Of a stretch of 64,000 nt of DNA, positions 1 to 12,610 are shown piece by piece (the stretch's first letter is position 1; every line of letters starts with the position of its first letter). Under the pieces are notes generated by a model, which searched no databases, was not told the origin of the DNA, and saw nothing but the letters and a program-made list of their open reading frames with translations. Location: positions 1,302,263 to 1,366,262 of the forward strand of contig NC_079512.1 of assembly GCF_000801105.2 (NCBI RefSeq), in the 5' to 3' direction. Origin of the DNA: Raphanus sativus. Lineage: Eukaryota > Streptophyta > Magnoliopsida > Brassicales > Brassicaceae. The position numbers and the translations under genes were made by a program.

Positions 1-541
1 ACCGTGATCATTCTTCTTCTTTTTCTACAAAAGACACATAACAATCAGTTTTGAATCGAACTGACTACACTTCTTAGTGTTTGTGAAAAAAAAAAAGTAC
101 CTCTACCAGGAGAAAGTAGATACCAAAAGGATCTTTAAGCATTACACTTTCGCTTTCTATAGGGCGTTTCAGATCAACTTCAGCAAATCTTTTGTCATGT
201 CTAAAACGTTGAATAGTGTTGAGGTCTGTGGGTAGTTCTAAAAAACAACTGAAACAAAAAAAAAGTCCATTAGTAAAACTTGAGAGTGTAAAGAAAATAC
301 AAAAATAATTGAATTGAGCAATAAATAATACTCACTCTCCAGCACCCATTGGAGAAATAATTACATACGAGTTGAGGATTTTCAGTTGAACACTTTTGTT
401 TTCGTACTCATCATCGATTAACTTTGCTTGAAAAGCCTTAGCGTAGAACTCGAGGGCTTCAGGTAATTTGTCAGCTTCTAGAGTAAGATATTGCATTGCT
501 TTCTCAGTGCCGGGCACTCTTCGACTGCCCAACTGCGTCAT
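1..541 (-). CDS. VOC/glyoxalase-like protein, 3' end beyond window
   Basis: Small VOC-superfamily (glyoxalase I / lactoylglutathione lyase-like) protein, resembling Arabidopsis At5g48480 from memory. The ATG is at 541. Exon 1 (336-541) begins MTQLGSRRVPGTEK and has the family-like stretch LPEALEFYAKAFQAK, similar to the VGDAVTFYKSAF part of a VOC half-domain. Its donor GTGAGT follows at 335. Exon 2 (about 101-248), after a TTTCAG acceptor, continues in phase and carries LKDPFGIYFLL, the usual C-terminal VOC strand. A third exon (1-24) after TTTTGTAG encodes a lysine-rich end (KKKKNDHG) and runs off the window. The frame is open throughout, so this copy looks intact, unlike the related copies near 10500-13660. 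No metal-ligand pattern can be judged, and enzymatic activity is unproven. The phase at the exon 2 donor is ambiguous (106 or 100). Confidence 0.6.
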
Positions 542-566
542 CCTCTTTCTTTTTCTACAAAGGGAA

Positions 567-650
567 GGGAGATGATTATCAATTTTGACCTAAAATTATC
601 AAATCTTAGGGAGATAATTATCAATTTTGACCTAAAATTATCAAATCTTA
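567..650. repeat. 42-bp direct tandem duplication
   Basis: Two adjacent 42-base copies (567-608 and 609-650) differ by one base (GATGATT versus GATAATT). They sit just upstream of the VOC gene start at 541, in what would be its promoter. Confidence 0.85.
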
Positions 651-952
651 GAATAATCGAATCGAATTTTATTAAATTTTGAGTTTATTAAACAGCGTAC
701 CTCAGAGACAACCACCGTAGCCTCGGATGCGACCTAACCGCCTGTAAATAAATATGAGAGCGAGAGCGAGAGCGACGATGGAGGAGCGAGCGAGAGTATT
801 TGTATTTGTGTTCCGACAGTAATGGGCCTTTTACTAACTGGGCTTATATTATGCTGCGCTTGGATAAAAAGGTTTTCTTTCATCACATGTGAAAACCGTT
901 TTATTTGATTCGGAAACGGTTCGTCTCTCTACAATTCTCTCTATTGGCGATC
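651..952. other. Intergenic, no gene seen
   Basis: AT-rich except for a short purine stretch of GAGAGC/GAGCGA repeats near 755-795. No coding pattern or splice-supported ORF. The last ten bases (943-952, ATTGGCGATC) are the left copy of the target duplication of the next element. Confidence 0.5.
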
Positions 953-2204
953 GGGAAAAGTGCATATTTCAACGTGAACTTTACGCGTCGTGCCTATTCC
1001 TTCACGAACTTTGTAGCAGTGCGTATTCCACACTGAACTAAACAATTTTTTTAAAATACTATATGAACTTTATGCGTCGTGTCTATTCCTTCACGAATTT
1101 TATAGTAGTGCGTATTTCACACTGAACTAAACAAAAATAAAAAAATACTGCATAGACTCTCAAAATAGTACTTATTTCAATATTGAGCGTTAAATGTGTT
1201 AGTCATCCGTTAATTTATTAAAACAACGTTATTTTGAATAAATTTTGTGAAATTAAAAATCAAAATAAAATATAAACTCTTAAAATTGTGCTTATATATA
1301 TTGACTGTCAAATGTAAATAGTCATCCTTTAATTTACCAAAAACCTCTCAAAATTGTACTTATATATTGACTGTCAAAAGTGTTAGTCATGTTTTAATTT
1401 ATCAAAAGATTTTATTTTGGATAAATTCTATGAAATTATCCGTCAATTTGTAATTTTTTATTTTTTATAAAATCTATCAAAAATGACGTTATTTTGATAA
1501 ATTAATGTATGACTAACACTTTTGATTTCTTAAACAGAAAATACTAACACTTTTGACGGTTAATGTACATATATATATGACTACACCTTTGATTTGCTGA
1601 AAAAAAAAAAGACGAACACCTTTGACGCTCAAAATCGTGATTATATATATACACCGTCAAAAATGTTAGTCTTTCTTTGTCAGTAAGTGAAAGGTGTTAG
1701 TCAAGTCATACATTAATTTATTAAAACAACGTCATTTTGGATAACTTTTTTGTAAAATGAAAAAAAATAAAAAACGACGGACAATTTCATAGAATTTATC
1801 CAAAATAGTCTTTTGATAAAATCAATGATAACTATTACTTTTGACAGTCAATATATATAAGCACAATTTTGAGAGTGTATTTTATTTTTAATTTTTAATT
1901 TTTAATTTCACAAATTTATACAAAATGACGTTGTTTTGATACATTAACGGATGACTAACACATTTAACACTCAATATTGAAATAAGCACGATTTTGAGAG
2001 TCTATGTAATATTTTTTGATTTTGGTTTTGTTCAATGTGAAATACGCACTACTATAAAGTTCGTGAAGAAATAGACACGACGCATAAAGTTCATATAGTA
2101 TTTTAAAAAATTTGTTTAGTTCAGTGTGGAATACGCACTACTACAAAGTTTGTGGAAGAATAGGCACGACGCGTAAAATTCATATTGAAATAGGCACTTT
2201 TTCC
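953..2204. mobile_element. Non-autonomous Mutator-like element with long TIRs
   Basis: Left end GGGAAAAGTGCATATTTC (953 on) is mirrored by the right end, whose reverse complement reads GGAAAAAGTGCCTATTTC (to 2204). Inverted similarity extends inward about 300 bases on each side, covering a repeated motif ACGCGTCGTGCCTATTC and further in TTAGTCATCCGTTAATTTA. Both ends are flanked by the 10-base direct repeat ATTGGCGATC (943-952 and 2205-2214). Long TIRs and a 9-11 bp target duplication fit a MULE. The 1.25-kb interior has no transposase ORF, so it is non-autonomous. Assignment to MULE rests on TSD length and TIR length only. Confidence 0.8.
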
Positions 2205-2214
2205 ATTGGCGATC

Positions 2215-3010
2215 TAATAAGTTTTCGTGTCCTGTGCGACTTCCGTCGTCGGCCATCACCGATCGTTTTTCTTGTTTTTTTTTTATTTGTCTAGTTGTAT
2301 TATATCCGATCTACTGATCGATTTTTTCTTCCTCATAGTTGGATTTCATCTTCGCTAGGCGATTGTTATTTATTTTGTTGTGTTATTTCGATTCAAACAG
2401 AGTGAACTCTCGTGATTATTATTTCTCTGTTTTGAATCGATCAATAAAGTTCCTTTTTCTTAGAAATAACGGATTATCTTTCCTCATCTCTTTCGTGATT
2501 TTATTTTAAATCCCTCGTTGATGTTTGATTTCTCCTTCTGAGGTTGATGCTATTTAAATTTTTGACTTATACAAATTTGATGAATGCTAAAGCAAACAAA
2601 ATTGATATTTTATCTAGCAATATATTCCATATTTACCTGACTATCAATAAAATATATTGATTGGTATTTTGTAACATTAATATTTTGAATTGAGTTGTTT
2701 TTAGTTTGTCTTACGCATATCAACAATATAGAGAATGTTTCAATTAACTATAACTAATATTATTTTGAAAAATAATTAACAGTGAATTATTCATTAAAAA
2801 TTAAAAATATCAATATACTATTTAAAACACCATAATTATTGAAATAGAAATACCAATCAAAATTTATGTAAGAAAACATATTATTGTTATTAAAATGACA
2901 CCAATATATACGGAAAATTCAAGAACTAATGTAAAAAAACATTTTTATCTTTTTATGTGTTCGTGAAATTAAAACATTAAATAAAATCTGTGCAACGCAC
3001 AGATCCATAT
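2215..3010. other. AT-rich intergenic DNA, no gene seen
   Basis: The first ~100 bases are less AT-rich (TCCGTCGTCGGCCATCACC) and might be old exon or UTR sequence, but no supported ORF exists. The remainder is low-complexity AT sequence leading into the Helitron terminus at 3014. Confidence 0.4.
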
Positions 3011-3014
3011 CTAG
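2986..3014 (+). mobile_element. Helitron 3' terminus
   Basis: Palindrome TCTGTGC-AAC-GCACAGA followed by TCCATAT, then CTAG at 3011-3014 and a T at 3015. A short hairpin about 10 bases before CTRR with a following T is the Helitron 3' signature. I could not find a convincing TC 5' end upstream, so only the terminus is called. Confidence 0.7.
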
Positions 3015-3890
3015 TTACAAATAAAGAAAGCTTGATCAGAAAGTTTTTATACATGTGAGGGGGGGGGGGGTTGACCGGGAAAATACAAATCGACTAAAAT
3101 ACAACAAAAGAAACAGATGTAAAACCCCTATTCTCGTCCGCACAGTGAGTGAGTGTATGTAAGTTTGGATCCTCTTCTCGCCCCTCTCTCATTTCCTTGA
3201 ATAGCTAGAACAAATCGGTCTGGCCTAATAGGACCATTGCCACTAGGCCAAACTGCCGGCCCAACTGATCCTCCTATGAGCTGGGCTGTCGTGCTTCTTG
3301 GTAGAGCCGAACGAAAACTTGGATCCAAACTACTTCCTGTTGACTTATGCTAGAATCATGGACCGGTTTAACGGGTCAAATCTCTATTTTTTTAATTTTG
3401 GATGAATATAATAAAAAAATTTAGGTCCGGCCTCGCCCAAAACATATTTAGTCTTCGTGCACAATAAAATTTTTTAGGTCTTTTTTTGGTATAAATCAAA
3501 AATTTAGAACCCTTTCTTGTGTGTCCAAACAAAAAAAAAAGACTTTTTTCTTGTATAAAATTAATATTGGAAGACCTTAGAAAATTCACAAAAAAATGAT
3601 GGTCTGGTTAATTTGATTTCGGTCAACCAGATATATAGTAGTACGTTCTTGCATTCATGTATGATCATATATTTGATGACCATTGTGAAGAATAAGTTTA
3701 TAAAGTTAATTGTTCTTGCAGGTGTGCCAGAGATTTTTTGTGAATCAGAAAATTTGTGTGAGTTTGTATTGTTTTAACTATGTAGTGTAAATGCATTTTG
3801 AATTCGGTCAACTATTATATCAATAGTGATACGTGATTAATCAAGTTTGGTTATTGTTACCTACGTTTCTGTTGAAATAAACATGTGTAA
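3015..3890. other. Intergenic, no gene seen
   Basis: Contains a run of 12 G at about 3059-3070 and a higher-GC patch (3125-3350) with short open frames on the minus strand but no recognisable protein. The rest is AT-rich. Confidence 0.4.
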
Positions 3891-5803
3891 TCTATCTTAT
3901 TAAAACAGAAACATTCTAACTTCTTCTAGGTGGATTTTAAAGGTGGTCATCACATTATTATTATTAGCCTAACATTTCATTTAAATATTTCCTTAAAGAG
4001 TTTAATAACAAACACATATCATTTAAGTCCACCGTAATTATCCTATCATTTAACTCCACCGTATTTATCCTTTAACATCACATTTTTATCTATTCTTTCA
4101 TTTAACATATACTCCATCGAACTTTCATATGAACATAAATATTTGACTATAATGTAACTCCACCGTAAATTATTTACAAAATATCAGAATCATTTGACTA
4201 TCATTTAACTCCACCGTATATATTATATAATAGTACAAATATAATAATTCCTCTCTTTTTTTTTTGTCAACAATAATCCCTCTCTTAGTCAAATGAATAC
4301 AACAAATGTCTCCAATATAAATATTATACGAGTCTGAGTTCTTAAAAATAAATATAAAATAAATAGAAATAAAAATAAATGTTACACATGTTATTAAAAA
4401 TATAAACGAGTCTGAAACATGTCATTCCACAATTTTGACTATCTTGATCGAATTATCTCCCAAACCAATGGATTGAATTAACCAAATAATTTAACATGTT
4501 TCAACCACATCGGTACTTTTTGAAACTCAATACTAAAGATATCATATATTTTTTTCTTGATGCTCAGATAATGAATATACACTAAATAGAAACATCAATT
4601 TATTCTTTAAAAGTAACCAATTGTGGGAAAACCCCTTTCACCAAGTTAAAAATATATTATTATTTCAATAACAGAAACATCAATTCAAACTTTAAAAAAA
4701 GTTCGATTATGAGTTTACTATACCTAAAATCTTGGTGGCAATCAAATATTCACAATCAAATTTATAGATTTGAAATATCTTAAATATGGAAAACTCTTTT
4801 CTCCAAAAGTAATCTACTATAACAAAAATTTCCGGTGTCATGAGATTTTGTATTTATGTATATCTAACTTAATAGGTAACTTGACGTATTTATTGGATTT
4901 CAATAACAGAAACATCATATTTAACTTAAAAAAAATCGATTATGAGTCTACTGGCCTAAAAAAATCGTATTTATGCTCAGATGTAGCTATTTTTTTTCTT
5001 TCTTTCCTGGATAATTGTTGTTACTAATGCGCTTATTAATTCTATATGGACATGGATATTTATAAATAAAATTTTCCTTTCTTGGGCATAATAGTTAGAT
5101 TGTCAATAAATATAAAACAAAAAGATTGTATATTTTTATCGCACTTTACTTTCTAAAAAAAACATTGTCATTTTTTATTTATTGAACTTTTTGCATACAA
5201 TTTCAAAATACTATTCTTTTAATAAAACAATTGAACCTATAATTGTTTTTGTATTAATACAGTTTCATTTAAATTATTTTACTAAATATAAAACATTTAT
5301 GTATCCGCACGGTTAATCTTTCTTGCTATTTTTTTTATTTTTTCCATTAAATTGTCTGTTTATCTATCTTATAATAATTAATAACTATTATATTAAAATT
5401 ATAATGAAGATTTCAGTTTTGTTCGTCTAAATCGTATTGGTTAATATTAGAGTAGCGTCTCCACCTTACGTCTATAACTATAATACACTATTATATTGTA
5501 TGGTGCAATCATTAATATAATATTAACCAATACGATTTGGATTAAAATATCAGTGTATTACAGATGTACTGTGAAGCACTAATCTAATAGTAACCAATAC
5601 GATTTGGACTAATAAACAGTTAATACAAAAAAAAAACAGTTTTAACATTGTTCTTAAACAATACGTTTTGGACAAACTCAAAATTATATAAAATTATATT
5701 ATGTGAAATGGACAAACTCCAAATTGTATTGACTACTATAGAATATATGTTATGTGTTAAAACAAAAATTAAAATTTGCGCGGTCGCGCGGGTCATGATC
5801 TAG
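3891..5803 (+). mobile_element. Non-autonomous Helitron (1.9 kb)
   Basis: The 5' end TCTATCTTATTAAAACAGAA at 3891 follows an A. The 3' end has the GC hairpin GCGCG-GT-CGCGC (about 5777-5788), a spacer, then CTAG at 5800-5803 followed by T. Thus it sits between A and T as Helitrons do. The interior has several copies of an ACCAATACGATTTGG motif in both orientations (about 5425, 5525, 5590). No Rep/helicase ORF. The short ORF at 4770-5027 is not recognisable. Confidence 0.75.
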
Positions 5804-5898
5804 TGTATAATATAATCAGGAAGACCAATGGCATATCTTGTAATTATTCTAGTAAATAAAGACTAATTAGTTTAGGGTTGTGAGAGAGTCTCTTGCGG

Positions 5899-8800
5899 AT
5901 GTCTGCTGGGAAGCAACTACATCCGTTTTTCTCGTCTTGGAAAGGAGGTAAAAAGAGGCAGCAGCGGAGAATGGTGGTTGTCAGGAGCAAGGGAAAGATA
6001 AAACTGTCACCACCATCGGTCCTATTCATGTATTTGAGAGGTTTGAGGTATGCATGTATAGAGATTATAGTGTGACTTCCTCGATCATGTTTAACTAAGA
6101 AAGGAATTATCTGAGTAGCTAAATTCTCTTCTTAGGATGTTTATCGAACCATTGATTGGAAGAACTGGACTTTTGTTGAGCAACCATCCACCACTTGGAG
6201 TTCTGGTGAACCAGTAAAATCCGTCTCTCTTACACAGCGGCTCAAGGAATTTGATTTAAATGAAATGCCGGCCCTTTCACATCCTGACGTCTGCATCATC
6301 GATGTTGAGGAGCCTGAACAATGTGCTAGTCAGTCAGAAGGTGTAGCAGCGGCTTCTCCGGTTGTCTTGATATCATATCAGGAGGCATCAAACAAAGCAG
6401 AAGTGGTGGTGAGCTAAAACTTTTACATTTGCTCTGTGTTTTTTTTTTCTGTTTCTTGGAACCGTTCATGACAAAAGGGTTATTTCCTGCACTCTTTACC
6501 AGGATTGTGAAGCTCATGAAGCATTAGACTTGTCTAATCGTGTTGGTGGTGCAGAAGACATATCTCATGAGCTGCAAAGCATATCATGTCGAGAAAGGTA
6601 AAAAAAAAATTGTGGTTTGTTATCAGTAGCAGAACACAGGTTTGATCTTCGATTTCTAATGTATGCAATAATGATTTCAGTGGCCAGCCTCGTAATAGCT
6701 TATGGGTAGATAAGTACCAGCCAAGGAGTGCCTCGGAGGTTAGAAAATTTGAACATACCGCTTTCATGCATTTCTACACACGTTTCTCATGATTTCTTAC
6801 CCGAGCTCTTGCAGGTATGTGGTAATACTGAATCTGTCAAACTAATGAATGAATGGCTGGGCCAATGGCATGACAGAGGCTTTCAGCCAAGCAAAGATAT
6901 TTTTGAGCAGTGATGAGGAGAAATCGCAAGATGCTGATTACAACTGTTCTGAAAGTGATTCTGACTCGGAAATAGTCTAATGCATCAGAATGCCGAAGTG
7001 GAGCAGTTGTTAGGCAGAAATTTGGGGAGGCTCTCAAGTCATATAGCCTGTCAAGGTACAACGAGTTATAAATGTTTGGATTTATCAAAGAATTGCAACA
7101 GTTATAAATGTTCGGATTTGCAACTTTTTGCATTTCCGGCGGTACATGCAAACTCAAGAATAATGTGTTTACATTCACATAATTTGTTATATCAGGTCAC
7201 TGGAGCCTCTTTTCAATCCCTGTTCTGATGGCAATGGGGTAGAGGATGTGATTGAAGTGGCACCTGTATTACATATCCAGAATGACAGAGCTAACTTGAA
7301 GCCTTTAATTCTTTTTGAAGATGTAGACATTTCCTTTGCTGAAGATCGTGGTCTCGTTTCTGCTATCCAGCAGATTACTGAGAAAGCAAAAGGGCCTGTG
7401 GTATTGACTGCCAATGGTAGTATTCGTTCATGTTTGATAAACTTTTTAATTTTGTCCTTCACTTGTAGTGAATCTTAATGAATCTAATTTACTGATGGCA
7501 TCTGTATTACGTGGCTATATACAGACAAGAATCATGGTATACCAGACAACTTGGAGAGGATAGAAGTTTACTTTTCTTTGCCATCAACAGAAGAGCTGTT
7601 TAGCCACCTTTCTTCGGTAAATATTATGCTGCATAACCTTCGATTGTGAATTGGATTCTTCTAACATTTGTTGTTTCACAGGTTTGTGCTGTAGAGGAAG
7701 TCAAAGTTAGTCCGGGTTCACTAGAGCAATTGACCATCTTTTGTGGTGGTGATATACGGAAAGCTATGATGCAATTACAGTTTTAGTTTCAGCGTAAATC
7801 TAAAAGAGGTAAATTAAAAATAATCGTCTTCACAGGTTCATCAGTTCAAGATTATTTATCGTATTTTAATATTTGATCTCTTCGCATTTTAAATTCCCAT
7901 ACTCAGCTAGAAAGGCGAAGAACACCGCTGATCCATATAGCTTTGACCATGAAGCTGGCCACGTGCTGCTTCCCAAGATGATTACCCGGGATTTTCCTTC
8001 TCAGTTATCTCAGTATGTGGAGAGTGAGATCGCTAAATCATTATCCATGGCGGAGGAAAGTTATAACGCAGTTGAAATATTTGTTGAAGAAGTTGAGAAC
8101 GAAAAAATGCTTAGCAGATACTGGAGGCAAGGCACAGAAAAGAACAGCATAGAAGCCAAGAAAGCAGCCATGTTAAGGCAGAACACTTGTGTTGAAGATT
8201 ATGATGAATTAGAAGACGTCTTGAGTGGTCCGTCTGAACTTAGCAATGCTTCCTACCAAGCGCTGTCTCTCTCTCGGCCAAACAGGAGGAGGAAGCTCAA
8301 TGTTGTGATGTCCTCTGACTCAGAAGATGAACCGGTGAAGGAAACAGTCCCACTATCAGCTGACCCTTCAGTTCCTTCCAGAGCAGAGTTATTGGAAACA
8401 AGATGTTATCAGTACGAGACATCAAAACTCTCTTGCGTTAATGAGGTGTCCCAGTCAGTTGATATATCATGTGTACCGGAATCTTCATATGTTCCAGAAA
8501 CTTTAATGGATGGTGAAGCCGAGCTGTCGCCAAGAGCAGTATCTTGTGGTCATTTCGATGGAAGAGTGGATGTGTCCATGAGTGAGGACGTTGCCCAATC
8601 AAAAGAGATATACATAGACAGGTTTCAGAGTTTTGATTGCTTTAAGAACACATGCGAGACCATTGCAGAATCTTCTGATGGGACAATGATGGAAGATTGT
8701 TTCAAGGAATGTGTTGGAAGCTCCCAGAAGATGCAACAAGTAACAGATGAATGCAGCCGTATAGATTTCAGTACGACACTCAAGACCGCTACTAAAAAAC

Positions 8801-9765
8801 CGAAGCTTGAAACGGTGCAAGAGTCCTGGAAAAAACTCTGTTCGAGTCATGCTGATCTGAAGCCATACTTGGATTCAGAACCTGTAGAAGCTCCACAAGT
8901 TCTTGACCTCACTCATCAGATAACCAATCTAATTTCAGAAGATGACCTGACACGTTCCAGAAGCCTCAACATTGTGAGTATTTAACATTACTATTCAGTT
9001 TTTGATCAAAAAAAAAAAAAAAAACATTACTATTCAGCTTCATCTCCTTCCATATTTTTTTAACTTGGGGAATTCACTTATTTAGGTTGCTATGGAGTCA
9101 ATGATGAACGATTCTGGAGATCTTGACACGTCTGGTCACGTGCTTGAACAGATGACTTCCACTGTGGCACAGCAAGAATTTAGATTTTTCACAGACCAAA
9201 TTGCTTCAACAGGATCCTTCCCCACTCCATCAGCCACCATAGTACCAGGTGGAGGATTGGTAGATTATACATGGAGCAGCGGAAGCTGCTCGGATATGAA
9301 ACCAGAAACACATATAGACTTATTAAAATGGTAAAATATTATCATCCTCCCAACATATATGAGCTTATTAATGGCTTGTATATCACTCTTCTCTCATAGG
9401 AGTTGCTGTTTTTCTTTTTTTTTCAAATGCAGTGAGCGAATGGTACAGCTTTCCAGCATATTAGAGTCAGTAGTCCCTCCGAGATCATTGAGGGGAAGAG
9501 CTTTCCATGAGTATGCTTCATACATAGGGCAGATTTCAAGAGCTAACCCCTCTAATGTATCTGGGGCCATGGAGAATAATAGCAGACGGCGAAGGTCAGT
9601 TACCAATTAGTTCAAAAGTATGATATGATATCTCTCCTAATCTTACCATGTTTCCCCCGATTCAGGTCAAGAGAATCTCGACATTATCTGTCGATGGATC
9701 TATCCTCGGAAGATATTGCATTCTTGGGTCAACAAAACACATATAGAAGAGAAGAGAATGAATAA
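5899..9765 (+). pseudogene. ELG1: ELG1/ATAD5-like PCNA-unloading AAA+ ATPase, degraded
   Basis: Homologue of plant ELG1/ATAD5 (Arabidopsis At1g77620 from memory), the large subunit of an RFC-like complex that unloads PCNA. Twelve exons can be traced: 5899-6047, 6136-6408, 6503-6597, 6681-6738, 6815-7055, 7196-7416, 7525-7616, 7682-7808, 7907-8973, 9086-9330, 9433-9594, 9666-9765. Recognisable parts: N-terminal QLHPFFSSWK; SLWVDKYQPRSASEV before the AAA+ core; Walker B region LILFEDVDI; LTAN sensor; CGGDIRKAMMQLQF; long C-terminal region with MSSDSEDEP. Lesions: a frame change within the A-rich 5947-5956 stretch; an extra base in the T run 6900-6904; the Walker A segment missing at about 6978, where SDSDSE runs directly into ASECRSG out of frame; and TAG at 7784-7786 where the family has Trp. 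Exons 9-12 remain fully open and in phase. Homopolymer sequencing errors could explain the frameshifts but not the P-loop loss. Confidence 0.85.
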
Positions 9766-10490
9766 CTAAACCAGTTTCAGTTGTATAGAAGTTAGAAAAG
9801 CTCCACACTTCAGAGAGTTTTAAACGTATTTGTTTGCTCAGCAATAAGTTAGCAGAGATTAGAGGAGCTTTAGGCATGACCTTATTCCATAGTTTCTTCA
9901 TTTATAATATATACACATAGAAAATTCAAACAAACAAAAAAGAAACAGCAATTGTTGTATTTGATAAACTAGAGATTCTACATCTCATATAATAGAATAC
10001 TTCTAGATTATATATAAATATTCACTTAAAAGGGTTGTGACATGAAAGTGAATGGCGATGTACTAGCTTTCAGTTTTCTACTCTTTTAGTTCCTACAAGT
10101 GGACAATAAAGACTACAATGACTTATCCATTCGAATGGCTTATGTTCGTTGTTTCGGTTTAGGGGTTTGTAAGATTTGGTTTTTATCTCTTTTTGTCAAA
10201 TGTATTGCGTATACTGTGTTTTTGCTTTCATGTTCAGTAAACCTTAGATGTCCTGTCCGTGTCATTTCCCATATTCCGATTATCACAATTTCAGTATTAT
10301 TGTTATAAATTTTTAAAATACTAAGAAACTTTAACCTCTTGGAGTTCACGTAAGCGAAGCAAATTTTTTTTGTTGCTCCTCTCGTTGCAAAAAATTTAGC
10401 TGATTGGTCAAGATAATAAGCCTAATTGCTCATTTCATCAAACTAATTAAAAACATATTTACCATTTCACAAAGATCGATAGATATCAGA
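9766..10490. other. ELG1 3' flank and intergenic DNA
   Basis: Probable old 3' UTR followed by AT-rich sequence. Short ORFs on both strands (for example 10099-10308) have no recognisable product. Confidence 0.4.
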
Positions 10491-10493
10491 ATA

Positions 10494-10860
10494 CTCTTTC
10501 AGAAGCCGGTAGACACCGACATGATTCCTCAACTTTATTGTAGCTTTTTCGATTTCATACGGCTTTTTAGATCCATTACCGTAAATCCTTTAATTTGTCT
10601 TACCAACTGAATAGAGTTGCAATCTGTAAGTAGTTCTACGACTGAAACAAAACAGAATTAAATTAGTCAACTTAACAAGCAAGTTATGATGAAGTACCAA
10701 ATACAATTTTTATTATCAATACTCACCTAGATCTAGTTACCGGAGTAACAAGTACATACGAGTGAAAAATCTTCAATTGAACATTACTATAGTCACACTA
10801 GTTATGGATTGTCATGGCTTGAAAAAACGTCAAGTGTAGAATCTGACAACAAGAGGTACA
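10494..10860 (-). pseudogene. VOC-like pseudogene copy 2
   Basis: Decayed relative of the gene at 1-541. On the minus strand about 10735-10860 reads like its exon 1 (VQLKIFHSYVLVTP versus VQLKILNSYVIISP) with stops and frame changes. About 10494-10645 reads like exon 2: VVELLTDCNSIQ in one frame, a stop, then ATIKLRNHVGVYRLL in another, equivalent to SVMLKDPFGIYFLL. A further exon-like piece at about 11069-11129 (VATLKSGDIFYDFEY, with AG and GT at its edges) may have belonged to the same gene. Confidence 0.55.
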
Positions 10861-11500
10861 TAGGTATGTTCTAGAGGGATATAGTGCATTTACTTTTTAG
10901 TGTCCAACATGTTTAACAAAAAAAGATAAAAGTTTTGCTAGGAATCATTTAACAGATTTGAATGCAAATCAAGAGATCGAAAAATAAATAACATTATTAT
11001 GAAGGATAATGACGTAAGATAATATGTGATTCAAGAAAAAATTCGAAAAATAAAAGCAAAATCTAACCTAATTGCTTGTGGAGCATACTCAAAATCATAA
11101 AAGATATCACCCGATTTGAGAGTTGCCACTGAAAATAAAAGAAACAGATGGATAATAAATATATTTTTAAAAAAACATAAAAGCGATTAAATAGAACATC
11201 ATAATGGAATTGAAAACAAAGCCAAACGATTAGTGCATTAATGTATGGTTAATTTTTGATTAATGCATTATTTTTATGTGCACAAAAATATATATTTTTG
11301 GAATCAACTATTTCTCATAACTTTTGACCAAAAATTTTCAATAACTACATTTATCTTTCTTGAAATTTATAATTTACTAAGTAAATATTGCATTGAAAAT
11401 GTTAATGCACAACAACATCATCCTTCTCGGCACTTTCCATGAAGGGTCCTTCTCTGCATATTCAAGATCGTCCTTGTTTTGAACATTTTCGGCAAGATTT
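10861..11500. other. Intergenic, exon-like scrap only
   Basis: AT-rich. Apart from the exon-like piece near 11069-11129 described with the pseudogene to its left, nothing coding is seen. Confidence 0.35.
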
Positions 11501-11569
11501 TTCAAATTGTCCTTGGCGAGATGCTTCTCGGCATGGTCGTGTTCGTCATGACCCTTTTCGTCGATGTCA

Positions 11570-11850
11570 ATTCGGCAAAATGCTGGTAGATGTCAGCATT
11601 GTCATCCTGATACACTGTCAGTAACCAAAAGATACCAAAATGATCAAACGTCTTTGCATCATATCTTTCACCTTCTACATGGTCAATTTCAGTAAAATCT
11701 TGGTTTTGTCTTATCGTTCGAAGACACTTGCAATCCGTAAGAAGTTCTATTACCACTGAACTGTAAACCAAAATATAATTCATTAAGCGAAAATATTGTC
11801 TCATTGTCGTAATATCTTGAAATGTAGGGTCAAAATGCAATTAAAGAGGC
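11570..11850 (-). pseudogene. VOC-like exon-2 fragment, copy 3
   Basis: The minus strand reads VVIELLTDCKCLRTIRQNQD, FTEIDHVEGERY and FDHFGIFWLL, colinear with exon 2 of the VOC gene at 1-541 (ELPTDLNTIQRF...PFGIYFLL). No exon 1 counterpart lies beside it. It is closely similar to the fragment at 13440-13660, including the flanking AAGCAAAAATATTGTCTCAT-type sequence, so the two are local duplicates. Confidence 0.55.
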
Positions 11851-11984
11851 TTCAAAGTACTCTCTGTGATTAACGATTAGTGCATTAATGCATTATTTTT
11901 TGTGCATAAAAGATACTTTTTTCTGGAATCAACTATTTTTTTTTGAGTATTTGAATCAACCATTTCACATAATTTTGTACATTT

Positions 11985-12350
11985 TTTTTGGAATCCCTCC
12001 TCTTTCTTCCTCTGTTTCTCGTAGGCCTCATGAGCTTTCTCCACAATCTTCCCCGCCATATGGAGTTTCATCTCCTCGTCCACACCTTTCAACAAAAAAA
12101 ACAACAACAACACCTCAGAGTAATGACGAACATGATTTTTTTCTCCAAAAAATAAAATAACGAACATATTTTTTGACTATATAGAGTAATGACGAACATG
12201 ATTTTTTTCTCAAAAAATAAAAATAATCAAAAGAACACAAGTAATGACAAAAAATAGAGATTCATTCTACCTTTAACGCGTTTCCATCCGTTCTTTATGG
12301 CACTCCATGCAGTCGGAACGGCATTTCTTCCCAGACGTACAATAGACTGA
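11985..12350 (-). pseudogene. Unknown two-exon gene piece
   Basis: Two exon-like segments on the minus strand: about 12268-12345 (IVRLGRNAVPTAWSAIKNGW, ending KRVKG at a GTAGAAT donor) and about 11985-12087 after an AAAG acceptor (VDEEMKLHMAGKIVEKAHEA, then a lysine/glutamate-rich stretch). The joined sequence would be basic and helical. I do not recognise the family. It may be the 3' part of the pseudogene at 12611-13345. Low certainty that it is expressed. Confidence 0.3.
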
Positions 12351-12610
12351 AAAAGCTAGAACATCTTTTTTTCTTTTGATTCGGTTGTTGGCGAGACTAC
12401 TCAACTACATTTAACCTCTTGTAGTTCAAATGTAAATAAACTTTAACCTCTTGTAGTTCAAATTATAATAGAAATATAACAATGATGTCACTACATAAAC
12501 ATATCAGTTCAAAGCATAACAAATTCATTACATAAACATATAAAAAGATTCATAAGCATTGTTCTACAAAATCATTAGATAAACATATAAATACTCAATT
12601 ACATTTGCTT

